Origin: Anaerolinea sp.
GTDB lineage: Bacteria; Chloroflexota; Anaerolineae; Anaerolineales; Villigracilaceae
Direction: 5' to 3'
DNA length: 42,426 bases
NCBI GenBank assembly: GCA_020723805.1
Contig: DYID01000031.1
Location: 1 to 42,426, forward strand
A program made the position numbers and the translations under genes. Of the stretch, positions 23,322-30,416 are shown piece by piece; the stretch's first letter is position 1; each line of letters starts with the position of its first letter. Below the pieces are notes generated by a model, which worked only from the letters and a program-made list of their open reading frames with translations, did not search any database and had not been told where the DNA came from.

Positions 23322-24760
23322 GACGACGCCAGCCCCGCCTCCGTCACAATCCTCGGAATGACCTCGTCCCACCCGACGGGCATGAGATGGATGCCGTGAA
23401 TGCCCTGCTTTTCGTACTTTCGGATTTTGGCAATGGTTTCCAGCGCAATTTGAATCCCCTCCTCCTGCGCCTTGCCTGCGCGGTCTGCGGCTTCCATGCG
23501 GCGGTACACCTCCTGGGGCAGGTACACGCCCGGAATCTCCAGCAGTCTCTGCGCCATTCTCAAACTCTTGACGACGGTCACTCCCGCCAGAATGTACACC
23601 TTGTTCAGCACATCCCTTTTGGCGAGTTCGTTCAGCCACGTCTCCATGCCGTTTACGTCGAAGATGAGATTGGTCTGGAAGAACTGCGCCCCCGCGTTGA
23701 CCTTCTTCTGCTCGCGCAGCGCCTGAAACTTCGGGTTGGATGAAAACGGCGAAGCCGCCGCGCCGAGGAAAAACATCGGCGGATGCTTGATTTCACGCCC
23801 GTCGAGATATTTCCCCTCGTCGCGCATCCGCCGCAGAACCCACAGCATCTGAATCGAATCCAAATCGTTGATGTCCATCTGGTCGCGCGGATGCGGCGAG
23901 AGTTTGGCGCTGTCGCCTGTGACACACAGCACGTTCCTCACGCCGAGAGCCGACGCGCCGATGATTTCGCTTTGCAGGCTTCCGCGCGAACGGTTGCGCG
24001 CCGACATTTGCAGCACAGGCTCTGCCCCCTGCTTCAGCGCCACCTCACAGCACGCCCACGACGACATGCGCGGGTTTGCGCCCTGGTTATCGGTAAAGTT
24101 GACGGCGGCGACCAGCGGCTTGACCAGTTCGATGTTGTGAATCAACTTGTCGGTGGAGGCGGAGAGGGGAGGCGTGATCTCGCAAGTAACGACAAATTGA
24201 CCGGCGGCCAGCCTCCGTTCCAGGTCCGAAGCGGGCGCGGTGTAGGCGGGCGGGTGATATGCCGAGTCGCCTTTCCACCAGTCGGGCTGTCGCACCGGAC
24301 GGAAAATCCCATCCCAGGTCTGCGCGCGGGTTTCCTTCGAGAGCAGTCCCTTGACGACGTTTCGCACGCCGAGTTTGCCGATATTCCGAAAGATGGCGCC
24401 CCACGAGTCTTTGCCCACTTGTTCCCAGTCGAGCGGCGACAGCACTTCGAGCAGTAAATCTTCACGCCCCCAGGTGAACGCCCGCTCGTAAATCTTGTAC
24501 CACACGCACGGACGGCTTTTGTCCACGTAGCAGTATTCGGGCGTCGAGCCGCCGCACGGACCGTTGCGCAAACCCTTTGGGCATTCCATCGGGCAGATGA
24601 GCGCGGTCTCCTGCAACAGGCAGTTTCCGCACATGCGGCACCCGAACAGCGGACCCTTCACACTGTATTCGAGCACTCTCAGCGCGCGCTCACCGAACGT
24701 TTCTTTTTGAAAGGGGAGGTAGGGGGGCTGCCAGCGGCGTCCGGGGGTAAAACCAGGCAT
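23315..24760 (-). CDS. MetV-MetF fusion, methylenetetrahydrofolate reductase
   Basis: A 481-residue protein with two parts. Residues about 35-100 hold eight cysteines (41, 44, 47, 56, 60, 69, 77, 85; CRMCGNC then CPMECPKGLRNGPCGG), the pattern of the MetV / MTHFR_C domain (PF12225), probably an iron-sulfur or zinc site. Residues about 195-475 are a MetF-type TIM barrel (FVVTCEITPPLSASTDKL, NFTDNQGANPRM, LCVTGDSAKL, GAQFFQTNLIFD, LAGVTVVKS). In acetogens MetV and MetF are separate subunits reducing methylene-THF to methyl-THF. Here they are joined with MetV first. This gene may serve methionine synthesis or a C1 route. The start has a GAGGAG site. Confidence 0.85.
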   Translation of the reverse strand: MPGFTPGRRWQPPYLPFQKETFGERALRVLEYSVKGPLFGCRMCGNCLLQETALICPMECPKGLRNGPCGGSTPEYCYVDKSRPCVWYKIYERAFTWGREDLLLEVLSPLDWEQVGKDSWGAIFRNIGKLGVRNVVKGLLSKETRAQTWDGIFRPVRQPDWWKGDSAYHPPAYTAPASDLERRLAAGQFVVTCEITPPLSASTDKLIHNIELVKPLVAAVNFTDNQGANPRMSSWACCEVALKQGAEPVLQMSARNRSRGSLQSEIIGASALGVRNVLCVTGDSAKLSPHPRDQMDINDLDSIQMLWVLRRMRDEGKYLDGREIKHPPMFFLGAAASPFSSNPKFQALREQKKVNAGAQFFQTNLIFDVNGMETWLNELAKRDVLNKVYILAGVTVVKSLRMAQRLLEIPGVYLPQEVYRRMEAADRAGKAQEEGIQIALETIAKIRKYEKQGIHGIHLMPVGWDEVIPRIVTEAGLASSQ

Positions 24761-24779
24761 TCGGTCTCCTCACGCTAAA

Positions 24780-24785
24780 ATTATA
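24780..24785 (-). promoter_or_regulatory. -10 box of metVF-like gene
   Basis: On the minus strand TATAAT lies within an ATTATATATAAT tract 19 bases before the ATG, with the GAGGAG ribosome site between. A GGTCGA is at a plausible distance but is not a strong -35. Confidence 0.5.
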
Positions 24786-24830
24786 TATAATTTCGACCTG
24801 CCTGATTGTACCCGATTTTTGTGTTACTCA

Positions 24831-24914
24831 CTAACGTTAGGCACCGTCCCGAAGGTTTGGGCAAAATCCAAGCCCGATTTATGAAAACCTTCGGGACGAT
24901 TTGCGAAAGGTGCG
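24831..24914. repeat. 84-bp element, subfamily with CGTCCCGAAGG arms
   Basis: Exactly 84 bp, bounded by TTACTCA (24824-24830) and TTATTCA (24915-24921), a 7-bp near-perfect direct repeat. Inner arms CGTCCCGAAGGTTT and AAACCTTCGGGACG make a long hairpin with a smaller GGGC / GCCC hairpin inside. The right flanking repeat overlaps the stop codon of the thiolase-like gene. Arms match the copy at 40140. Confidence 0.75.
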
Positions 24915-26075
24915 TTATTCAACCTTTTGCAAAACGTGACTGACCGCCGTGGAGGCGGGACCGCCCAGACTTTGAATCAACGCCGTCTTCGCGTTCGGGA
25001 TTTGATTCGCTTCACCCCGACCTCGCAACTGGGTCACTGCATCCACAGCCTGATACACGCCCGCAGCCCCTCCGGCAAACCCTCGCGCCTTCATCCCGCC
25101 CATTGTCGCGCAGGGGATTTTTCCTTTCAAGCCAATCTCGCCGTCGGCGGCAAGTTTCCAGCCTTTGCCTTTGACCGCAAACCCGACCGCTTCGAGTTGC
25201 AGCGCGGCGTAGATGCTGAAGACATCGTGATACTCGAACAGGTCAATGTCATCCAGAATCACGCCTGCCTGTTTCATGGCTTTGCCTGCCGAAAGTTGGG
25301 CAGTGTTGAAGAAGAGCATGTCCTTGCGGTCGTGCAGGGCAAGCGTGTCGGACGCGGCGGCGGAGCCGGCAATCTTCACGAGCGGATGCGGAAAATTATC
25401 CGGCAACAACTCACGCCTTGTCAAAATCACCGCCGCCGCGCCGTCCGCATTCGGAGCCATGTCGAACATGTTGAGCGGGTCGCTGACCATCTCCGCTTTG
25501 GCGTAGGTCTCAGGCTTGATGGCTTTGCGGAACATGGCGTTCGGGTTGGCAACTGCGTTGGCATGAGCAGTGAGAGCAAAGCCTGCAAAGCCATCTTTGG
25601 GGACTTCGTATTCGTGCATGTAACGCTGCATGAGGAGCGCGGCTTGCGCGGCGGGCGTCATGCCCTGCACAGACTCGAAATCGGCGTCGCCGGTGGTGGC
25701 GAGGGCGGCGTCCACGCCCGCGCCGACCTTGTCGGTGAATTTCTCCACGCCGACGACGAGCGCCACGTCAACGAGTCCGCTTTTGACGGCGAGATAGCCT
25801 TGCCGCAGCGCCGCGCCGCCGGATGCGCCCGCGGCTTCGACGGTCACGGCTTCGATGCCGAGCAAGCCCGCAAAATCCGCGATCAGCACGCCGAGATGCG
25901 CCTGATTGGAGAGATTCGGCGCGAGCATGTTGCCGGCAAACAGCGCCTGCGGCTTCAGCCCGCCCGAGTCTTTGATTGCGTCCTGAATGGCGGCAAAGGC
26001 AAGGTCGCGCAGACCGATGTCCCAATGCTCGCCGACTTCCGTTTGTCCGATACCTGCGATGATGATGTCTGTCAT
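24915..26075 (-). CDS. Archaeal-type thiolase-fold protein lacking catalytic Cys
   Basis: A 386-residue thiolase (SCP-x / archaeal acetoacetyl-CoA thiolase type): MTDIIIAGIGQTEVGEH, LVVGVEKFTD, MFDMAPNADGAAAVIL, LFEYHDVFSIYAALQLEAVGF, and a C-terminal LGGPASTAVSHVL. In active relatives the nucleophile lies in EAACASGG; here it reads EAAGASGG with Gly83 (GGC codon). The usual GHPVGATG near the C-terminus reads GFAGGAAG, so that catalytic His is missing too; only the EYHDVF His remains. The rest is intact and the frame is clean. It may be a structural partner in a thiolase / HMG-CoA synthase / DUF35 assembly, an enzyme of altered chemistry, or recently inactivated. The start at 26075 begins the conserved domain; a longer frame from 26147 reads repeat DNA. 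Confidence 0.85.
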   Translation of the reverse strand: MTDIIIAGIGQTEVGEHWDIGLRDLAFAAIQDAIKDSGGLKPQALFAGNMLAPNLSNQAHLGVLIADFAGLLGIEAVTVEAAGASGGAALRQGYLAVKSGLVDVALVVGVEKFTDKVGAGVDAALATTGDADFESVQGMTPAAQAALLMQRYMHEYEVPKDGFAGFALTAHANAVANPNAMFRKAIKPETYAKAEMVSDPLNMFDMAPNADGAAAVILTRRELLPDNFPHPLVKIAGSAAASDTLALHDRKDMLFFNTAQLSAGKAMKQAGVILDDIDLFEYHDVFSIYAALQLEAVGFAVKGKGWKLAADGEIGLKGKIPCATMGGMKARGFAGGAAGVYQAVDAVTQLRGRGEANQIPNAKTALIQSLGGPASTAVSHVLQKVE

Positions 26076-26093
26076 GAGTTTATCCTTCAATGC

Positions 26094-26243
26094 GCGTTGG
26101 GGAACGCACAGTGTGCGTTGTTTGTGATTTGCTGTTCTCTTCGCCAACGGACACGTTAGAGAACGTGTCCTACTGTTCGTGAACGCGTTAGAGAATGCAC
26201 GCTACGCGTTTTTTGTGTAGCAGATGTTCTCTAACGTCTGCTG
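26094..26243. repeat. Cluster of GTTCTCTAAC-type hairpins
   Basis: Four or five units in 150 bp: an imperfect TGCGCGTT-GGGG-AACGCACA; a perfect GGACACGTT-AGAG-AACGTGTCC at 26149-26170; a degenerate GAACGCGTTAGAGAATGCAC unit; and AGCAGATGTT-CTCT-AACGTCTGCT at 26219-26242 (one wobble). The last is preceded by GTGT and followed by G, as in copies at 6797 and 7792. It lies between the lipoprotein and thiolase-like genes. Confidence 0.72.
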
Positions 26244-26244
26244 T

Positions 26245-26643
26245 TCATTGTTTTCCGAAAAGAAACTGAATGGTCTCACCCTTCGGTTCTTTCAGGGTGA
26301 TGGTTGACGGCTCGATGATGTTCAACGCGCTGTCCTTCGGCGCTTCCATGCGAGCGGTGACGGGGTACTCCACGCTGGCGGGGATGGTAACGAAGGCTTT
26401 GCCGCTTTCATCGGTCTGTGCGCCGAACTCCGCGCCGCTGGGCAGTGCGACGATAAAGGTCGCGCCGGCGATGGGGGTGTCTTCCTCGTCAATCTGTCCG
26501 TTGCCGTTGACATCCAGCAGCGCCTGCGCGGAGAAGAAGGTGTCCGTTATGGCGGCGGGAGTGGCTGCGCTCACCGCCGTCCCGCAGGCGGTGAGCGCAG
26601 CCAGCGCAACGAACCAAATCATGAGGACGATGCTTTTTTTCAT
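26245..26643 (-). CDS. Small lipoprotein with EF-hand/dockerin-like loop
   Basis: A 132-residue protein. The signal peptide MKKSIVLMIWFVALAALTAC ends in a lipobox with C20, so it is lipid-anchored outside the membrane. DVNGNGQIDEED at 44-55 has the D-x-N-x-N-x-Q-x-x-x-x-D spacing of a calcium-binding loop, followed by a beta-rich domain (PIAGATFIVALPSGAEFGAQTDESGKAFVTIPA) like SdrD-B or prealbumin-like repeats of surface proteins. It overlaps the upstream membrane-protein gene by four bases (ATGA). Role unknown. Confidence 0.78.
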   Translation of the reverse strand: MKKSIVLMIWFVALAALTACGTAVSAATPAAITDTFFSAQALLDVNGNGQIDEEDTPIAGATFIVALPSGAEFGAQTDESGKAFVTIPASVEYPVTARMEAPKDSALNIIEPSTITLKEPKGETIQFLFGKQ

Positions 26644-26993
26644 TTCACTCCAAGCAGATAACCGAAAAACTCGAACAGATTGTAGTCTTTCGGGCTGGGG
26701 TAATCCAGATGGTTGATAACGGTGTAGAGAAAGGCTGTGACGAACAGCCCAATCATTGCCAGCGTGCCGACGCCCGTTGATTTGAGTTTATCCATGCCGC
26801 GCCGCTTGGCAATCCACTGCGCGGCAAAGCCCACAACGTTGAACCAGAGGAACATCCATGGCATGACGACATACGTCAGCCAGCCGTAGTTGGCATAGAT
26901 GTTGACGCCGATGTCATAATAGTAATAGTAGAGAAACACCAGCCAGGCGTAAGAATATGCCAGTGGAAAAGAGAGAAGAAAAAGCACAAACAC
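26640..26993 (-). CDS. Hypothetical three-helix membrane protein
   Basis: A 117-residue protein with three hydrophobic segments (about 1-25, 38-60, 77-97). The loop YYYYYDIGVNIYANYGW is unusually tyrosine-rich. No family recognised. Translationally coupled to the lipoprotein gene by a four-base overlap, so both may act together at the membrane, but no function can be suggested. It lies between HMG-CoA synthase and the thiolase-like gene. Confidence 0.65.
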   Translation of the reverse strand: MFVLFLLSFPLAYSYAWLVFLYYYYYDIGVNIYANYGWLTYVVMPWMFLWFNVVGFAAQWIAKRRGMDKLKSTGVGTLAMIGLFVTAFLYTVINHLDYPSPKDYNLFEFFGYLLGVK

Positions 26994-27006
26994 CTCGCGC
27001 CCTTCT

Positions 27007-27046
27007 TACCTGTGTACCTGTTCACTTGTGTACCTGTGTACTTCTC
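27007..27046. repeat. 8-bp tandem repeat, TACCTGTG type
   Basis: Five consecutive octamers (TACCTGTG, TACCTGTT, CACTTGTG, TACCTGTG, TACTTCTC) run up to the stop codon of HMG-CoA synthase. Only this one tract is seen in the window. Confidence 0.65.
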
Positions 27047-28124
27047 ACTTCATCTGCAACTTGCCGCGATAGCGCACATAGGTGGCGTAATCAATCTCTG
27101 TGCGGCGGGCGATGTAGTCCCGCGTCTTGGGCGCGAGACCTGCGCGGGCGGTGATGGCGTCGGTGACGGTAAGGTCGAAGGCGTCGGACCCGGCTCCGGA
27201 TCCGAAAGAAACGACGAGAATCCGATCGCCGGGCTGGGCGATGTCGAGGGTGGCGGTCAGTCCAATCAGCGCCGCGCCGGCGTACGTGTTCCCAATCACA
27301 GGGACGAGCAGACCGGGTTCGATCTGCTCCATCGAAAATCCGAGTTGCGCCGCGACGCGCTGCGGGAACTTGGTGTTGGGCTGGTGGAAGATCGCCCACT
27401 TGTAGTCTTTGGCGGTTGTGCCGCTCGCTTCCATCAGATGCGTGGCGGCTTCGGTGATGTGTTTGAAGTAGGCGGGCTCGCCCGTGAAGCGCATGCCATG
27501 TTCGGGATATTTCGCGTCGGAGCGCCGCCAGAAATCGGGCGTGTCGGTGACGTAGGAGTACGAGGCATTGATCACCGCCAGCGATTCTTCGGCGGGACCG
27601 AGAATGAACGCGCCGCCGCCGGCGCCCGCGGTGTATTCGAGCGCGTCGCCTGGCTTGCCCTGCGCGGTGTCCATGCCGATTGCCATCGCGTACTTGCCCA
27701 TGCCCGAGCCGACCAGTCCCATCGCGGCGACTAATGCTTCGGTGCCAGCCTTGCAGGCGAACTCCCAGTCGGCGGCTTGCGTATTGGGGACGGCGCCAAT
27801 CGCTTCGGCGACTAAGGTGGAGGTTGGTTTCACCGCATAAGGGTGGGACTCAGACCCGACCCAGACCGCCCGCAGTTCGGTCGGGTCAATCTGCGCGCGA
27901 AGCATGGCGTTGCGCGCCGCTTCGATGGACATGGTGATGACGTCTTCGTCCAGCCCGGGGACGGCTTTCTCTTTGATGGGCAATCCGCCTTTGCCGCCTG
28001 TCCATACGCGCGCAACTTCCTTGGCGGGCAGGCGGTAACGCGGCACGTACGCGCCGTAACCGATGATGCCAACGGGTTTGGCGGGTTTGAGGAGGGTGGG
28101 GGAGTGATGGTGAGGGGTTGTCAT
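27045..28124 (-). CDS. Hydroxymethylglutaryl-CoA synthase, archaeal type
   Basis: A 359-residue thiolase-fold enzyme condensing acetyl-CoA with acetoacetyl-CoA in the mevalonate pathway. Catalytic residues are in place: Glu92 (VGSESHPY), Cys124 ([12 protein letters not shown]) and His247 ([14 protein letters not shown]); their spacing (32 and 123) is close to that of the S. aureus enzyme. [14 protein letters not shown] and [11 protein letters not shown] are typical of the short archaeal/bacterial group that works with a DUF35 protein. Length is normal. The active site here is complete, in contrast with the thiolase-like protein downstream. A TATACT box lies upstream near 28148. Confidence 0.93.
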   Translation of the reverse strand: MTTPHHHSPTLLKPAKPVGIIGYGAYVPRYRLPAKEVARVWTGGKGGLPIKEKAVPGLDEDVITMSIEAARNAMLRAQIDPTELRAVWVGSESHPYAVKPTSTLVAEAIGAVPNTQAADWEFACKAGTEALVAAMGLVGSGMGKYAMAIGMDTAQGKPGDALEYTAGAGGGAFILGPAEESLAVINASYSYVTDTPDFWRRSDAKYPEHGMRFTGEPAYFKHITEAATHLMEASGTTAKDYKWAIFHQPNTKFPQRVAAQLGFSMEQIEPGLLVPVIGNTYAGAALIGLTATLDIAQPGDRILVVSFGSGAGSDAFDLTVTDAITARAGLAPKTRDYIARRTEIDYATYVRYRGKLQMK

Positions 28125-28162
28125 TTGAATACCTAGACTTTCGTAGTATATACTCAGACTAA

Positions 28163-28240
28163 AGCGGACTAAAGTCCTGCCTCAGTGCATGGAAGCCCTG
28201 CGGGCTGACAGGCGAGTCGGCTTTTTGCAGACTCCCATGA
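28163..28240. repeat. GCGGACTAAAGTCC-type repeat, second copy
   Basis: GCGGACTAAAGTCCTGCCTC matches the start of the repeat at 14452. It is followed by other hairpin units (AGCCCTGCGGGCT and GAGTCGGCTTTTTGCAGACTC). It lies in the spacer between HMG-CoA synthase and the vapC gene, with nothing else recognised up to 28323. Confidence 0.6.
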
Positions 28241-28323
28241 ATTGGGGGATGGATTTATTCTGCTCCGTCCCAAAACGAAGAAGTCAAACCTGCTTACTTG
28301 AAAAACCTGACAAGTTTGGGATT

Positions 28324-28725
28324 TTACGCCATCCAATCTTCAGCTTTTAACTTTGGAATCCGTTGAAATTCATCTACATTATTTGTAACGAGCGTCGCTC
28401 CGAGACTCAACGCGTGCGCGCCGATCAACATATCCATCGAACCGATTACTTTGCCTTCGCGTTCAAGGTAAGCGCGTATTGCTCCATAAACGGCTGATGC
28501 TTGTTGATCGAAGTCGGCTATTTCTAGGGGGAGCAGGAACTGCTCAAGTGCAGTTAAGTTTTGCTCAACTTGACTGCTTTTATTTGCTCCATACGCCAAT
28601 TCAGCGATCGTGATGCTGGAAATCCCGACCTCGCCAGGCTCGCAACGCGTTAATCGCCTGATTAGTTTTGGCGGCTTTTGGCGAATCAAGCCAATGCAAA
28701 TGTTGGTGTCCAGCATGTATTTCAT
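28324..28725 (-). CDS. vapC: VapC PIN-domain toxin
   Basis: A 133-residue PIN ribonuclease of the classical DTN subgroup: MKYMLDTNICIGLIR with D6, the ITIAELAYG Glu, SMDMLIGAHALSLGATLVTNNVDEF with the third and fourth acidic positions. VapC toxins cut initiator tRNA or rRNA. It overlaps the upstream antitoxin by four bases (ATGA). It is unlike the PIN protein at 12.8 kb in motif and partner, so two independent modules are present. Confidence 0.92.
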   Translation of the reverse strand: MKYMLDTNICIGLIRQKPPKLIRRLTRCEPGEVGISSITIAELAYGANKSSQVEQNLTALEQFLLPLEIADFDQQASAVYGAIRAYLEREGKVIGSMDMLIGAHALSLGATLVTNNVDEFQRIPKLKAEDWMA

Positions 28726-28955
28726 GAAAATGCCGCCTCACGATTTTGCACAGGAGGTTGATTTCGTTCATTCATAAAGTCTGCCGAGAAAAGCGAGAGG
28801 CTATTTAGTAAGGTATCCCACGGCGTTTGATAGGGAAGAAGCACAACTGCGTTTCCAACCCGCTTGATATACACACGGTCGCTTCCGAAACGAAATTCTT
28901 TGGGGAGCCGCACCGCTTGACTTTTACCATTTTGGAAGAGTTTGGCAGTTTCCAT
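28722..28955 (-). CDS. vapB: VapB antitoxin, AbrB/MazE-type
   Basis: A 77-residue protein. METAKLFQNGKSQAVRLPKEFRF is the swapped-hairpin AbrB DNA-binding domain typical of VapB, and the tail (DFMNERNQPPVQNREAAFS) would wrap the toxin. The start at 28955 follows AAAGGAG; a longer frame (28979) reads the operator. Autoregulation with VapC through the palindrome at 28969-28989 is the family rule. Confidence 0.9.
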   Translation of the reverse strand: METAKLFQNGKSQAVRLPKEFRFGSDRVYIKRVGNAVVLLPYQTPWDTLLNSLSLFSADFMNERNQPPVQNREAAFS

Positions 28956-28968
28956 TTTATCTCCTTTA

Positions 28969-28989
28969 GTATATATCAATAGTATATAC
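28969..28989. promoter_or_regulatory. Probable vapBC operator
   Basis: Perfect inverted arms GTATATA (28969-28975) and TATATAC (28983-28989) with a seven-base centre, directly upstream of the vapB ribosome site. It overlaps TATACT-type -10 sequences, so bound VapBC would block the promoter. The octamer GTATATAC recurs at 28146-28153 upstream of HMG-CoA synthase. Confidence 0.7.
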
Positions 28990-29004
28990 CTTTTTGGAAG
29001 TTCG

Positions 29005-30306
29005 TCAAGCCTGCAATTCCTTCAAAATTTCCTCCGCCCGGTCAATCCTCACCACCTTCTCTGCTACCATCTGACTTGCCACTTTCTCGATCAACTCTCC
29101 GCTCGCCCCTGCCGCAATGGCGACCTGCCGCGCGTGCAGGGACATGTGCCCGCGCTGGATGCCTTCGGTGGCGAGGGCGCGCAGTGCAGCCAAGTTTTGA
29201 GCGAGACCGACCGAGACGATGATTTCGGCAAGTTCGCTGGCAGTCTTCACGCCCATCAGTTTGACCGCGGCTTGCGCAGCCGGGTGGACCTTGGTCGCGC
29301 CGCCGACGATTCCAACCGCCATCGGCATTTCGAGCGTGCCGACGAGGTTCCCGTCCGCGTCTTTGCCCCAGGTGGAGAGGGAAGTGTATCTGCCGGAGCG
29401 GGCGGCGTAGGCATGGGCGCCCGCTTCGATGGCGCGCCAGTCGTTACCGGTGGCAATGACCACCGCGTCCACGCCGTTCATGATGCCCTTGTTGTGCGTC
29501 GCGGCGCGGTAAGGGTCGGCGGCGGCGAAGGCATAGGCGGCGATGATGCCGTCGCGCACCTCTTCGCCGCTGTAACGCAAGATACCATCTTGCGTGGTGG
29601 TTTCAAACGCTAATTCCTTGACCGGAATGGTGCAGCGCGCGCGGGCGAGTCGCCGGTCTGCCAGGTTGGAGAGGATGCGCAAGTGGACTTTTCCGCCCGT
29701 AATCGCTTCCACCTTTGGGGCGAGCCGTTCGCAGGCGGTGTTGACCGCGTTGGCGCCCATCGCGTCGCGCACATCATAGATGAGGTGAACCACCAGAAAG
29801 CCGCCGATGGGCGAATCTTCGATGACGCGCACTTCCAAATCCCGTGCGCCGCCGCCGAATTTTTTCAGGACGGGGTCAATTGAATCCGCTTCGGCGAGGA
29901 GTTCGGCTTTATGCTCATAGAGTTTCAACTTCGCTTCATATAAGTTGACCACGTTGATGACCTGCATCTGCCCGATCATGTGCGGTTCTGTGGTTGTAGC
30001 AGTAAAGCCGCCGCCGGCGCGGGCGAGTTTCGCCATGAACGACGCGCCCGCCACCACCGAAGGCTCTTCGATTGCCATCGGAACGAGCACGTCGCGCCCG
30101 TTGACCATGAAGTTCAGCGCAATGCCCAGCGGCAGGCTGTGCAAGCCGACCACGTTCTCGATCATGTGGTCGGCGGCTTCGGCGGAGAGTCCGCCTGAGG
30201 TCCACGCGGCAAGTTCGGGCGGGGTGAGAGGCGAGGCGTCTGCCAGTTTGGCGCGGCGCTCCTCGAGAGTCATGTTGTAAAATCCAGAGATGCGGGAAGT
30301 GGTCAT
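29005..30306 (-). CDS. Hydroxymethylglutaryl-CoA reductase, class II
   Basis: A 433-residue enzyme of the class II type (Pseudomonas mevalonii-like). Catalytic residues sit in the expected motifs: Glu81 (EEPSVVAGASF), Lys273 (HNKGIMNG), Asp289 (ATGNDWRA) and His387 (GHMSL); the spacing K-D 16 and D-H 98 equals that of the P. mevalonii enzyme. DAMGANAVNT at 181-190 is the dinucleotide-binding segment. Class II enzymes are used both to degrade and to make mevalonate; with HMG-CoA synthase nearby and no dxr after cdsA, a biosynthetic role is likely here. Cofactor preference cannot be told. The TAGAAT and AAAGGTGA elements upstream give a plausible promoter and ribosome site. Confidence 0.95.
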   Translation of the reverse strand: MTTSRISGFYNMTLEERRAKLADASPLTPPELAAWTSGGLSAEAADHMIENVVGLHSLPLGIALNFMVNGRDVLVPMAIEEPSVVAGASFMAKLARAGGGFTATTTEPHMIGQMQVINVVNLYEAKLKLYEHKAELLAEADSIDPVLKKFGGGARDLEVRVIEDSPIGGFLVVHLIYDVRDAMGANAVNTACERLAPKVEAITGGKVHLRILSNLADRRLARARCTIPVKELAFETTTQDGILRYSGEEVRDGIIAAYAFAAADPYRAATHNKGIMNGVDAVVIATGNDWRAIEAGAHAYAARSGRYTSLSTWGKDADGNLVGTLEMPMAVGIVGGATKVHPAAQAAVKLMGVKTASELAEIIVSVGLAQNLAALRALATEGIQRGHMSLHARQVAIAAGASGELIEKVASQMVAEKVVRIDRAEEILKELQA

Positions 30307-30379
30307 GGGTTCACCTTTGCGGGTTTATTCTATTGTACTCCCCTGCCAAAATCTATCAGATTTGTAGCCATTACAGGCA

Positions 30380-30385
30380 TATAAT
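30380..30385 (+). promoter_or_regulatory. -10 box for sensor kinase gene
   Basis: TATAAT 31 bases before the ATG, in the 110-bp spacer shared with the divergent HMG-CoA reductase gene. No good -35 at the right distance. Confidence 0.45.
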
Positions 30386-30416
30386 ATGAGATAATGAAAT
30401 ACGAGGTGTCTTTGAG

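Noticed and set aside
24927-26159. 410-codon open frame on the plus strand, antisense to the thiolase-like gene
   Set aside because: No family features, composition typical of the reverse of a GC-rich gene, and the minus-strand frame has clear thiolase motifs.
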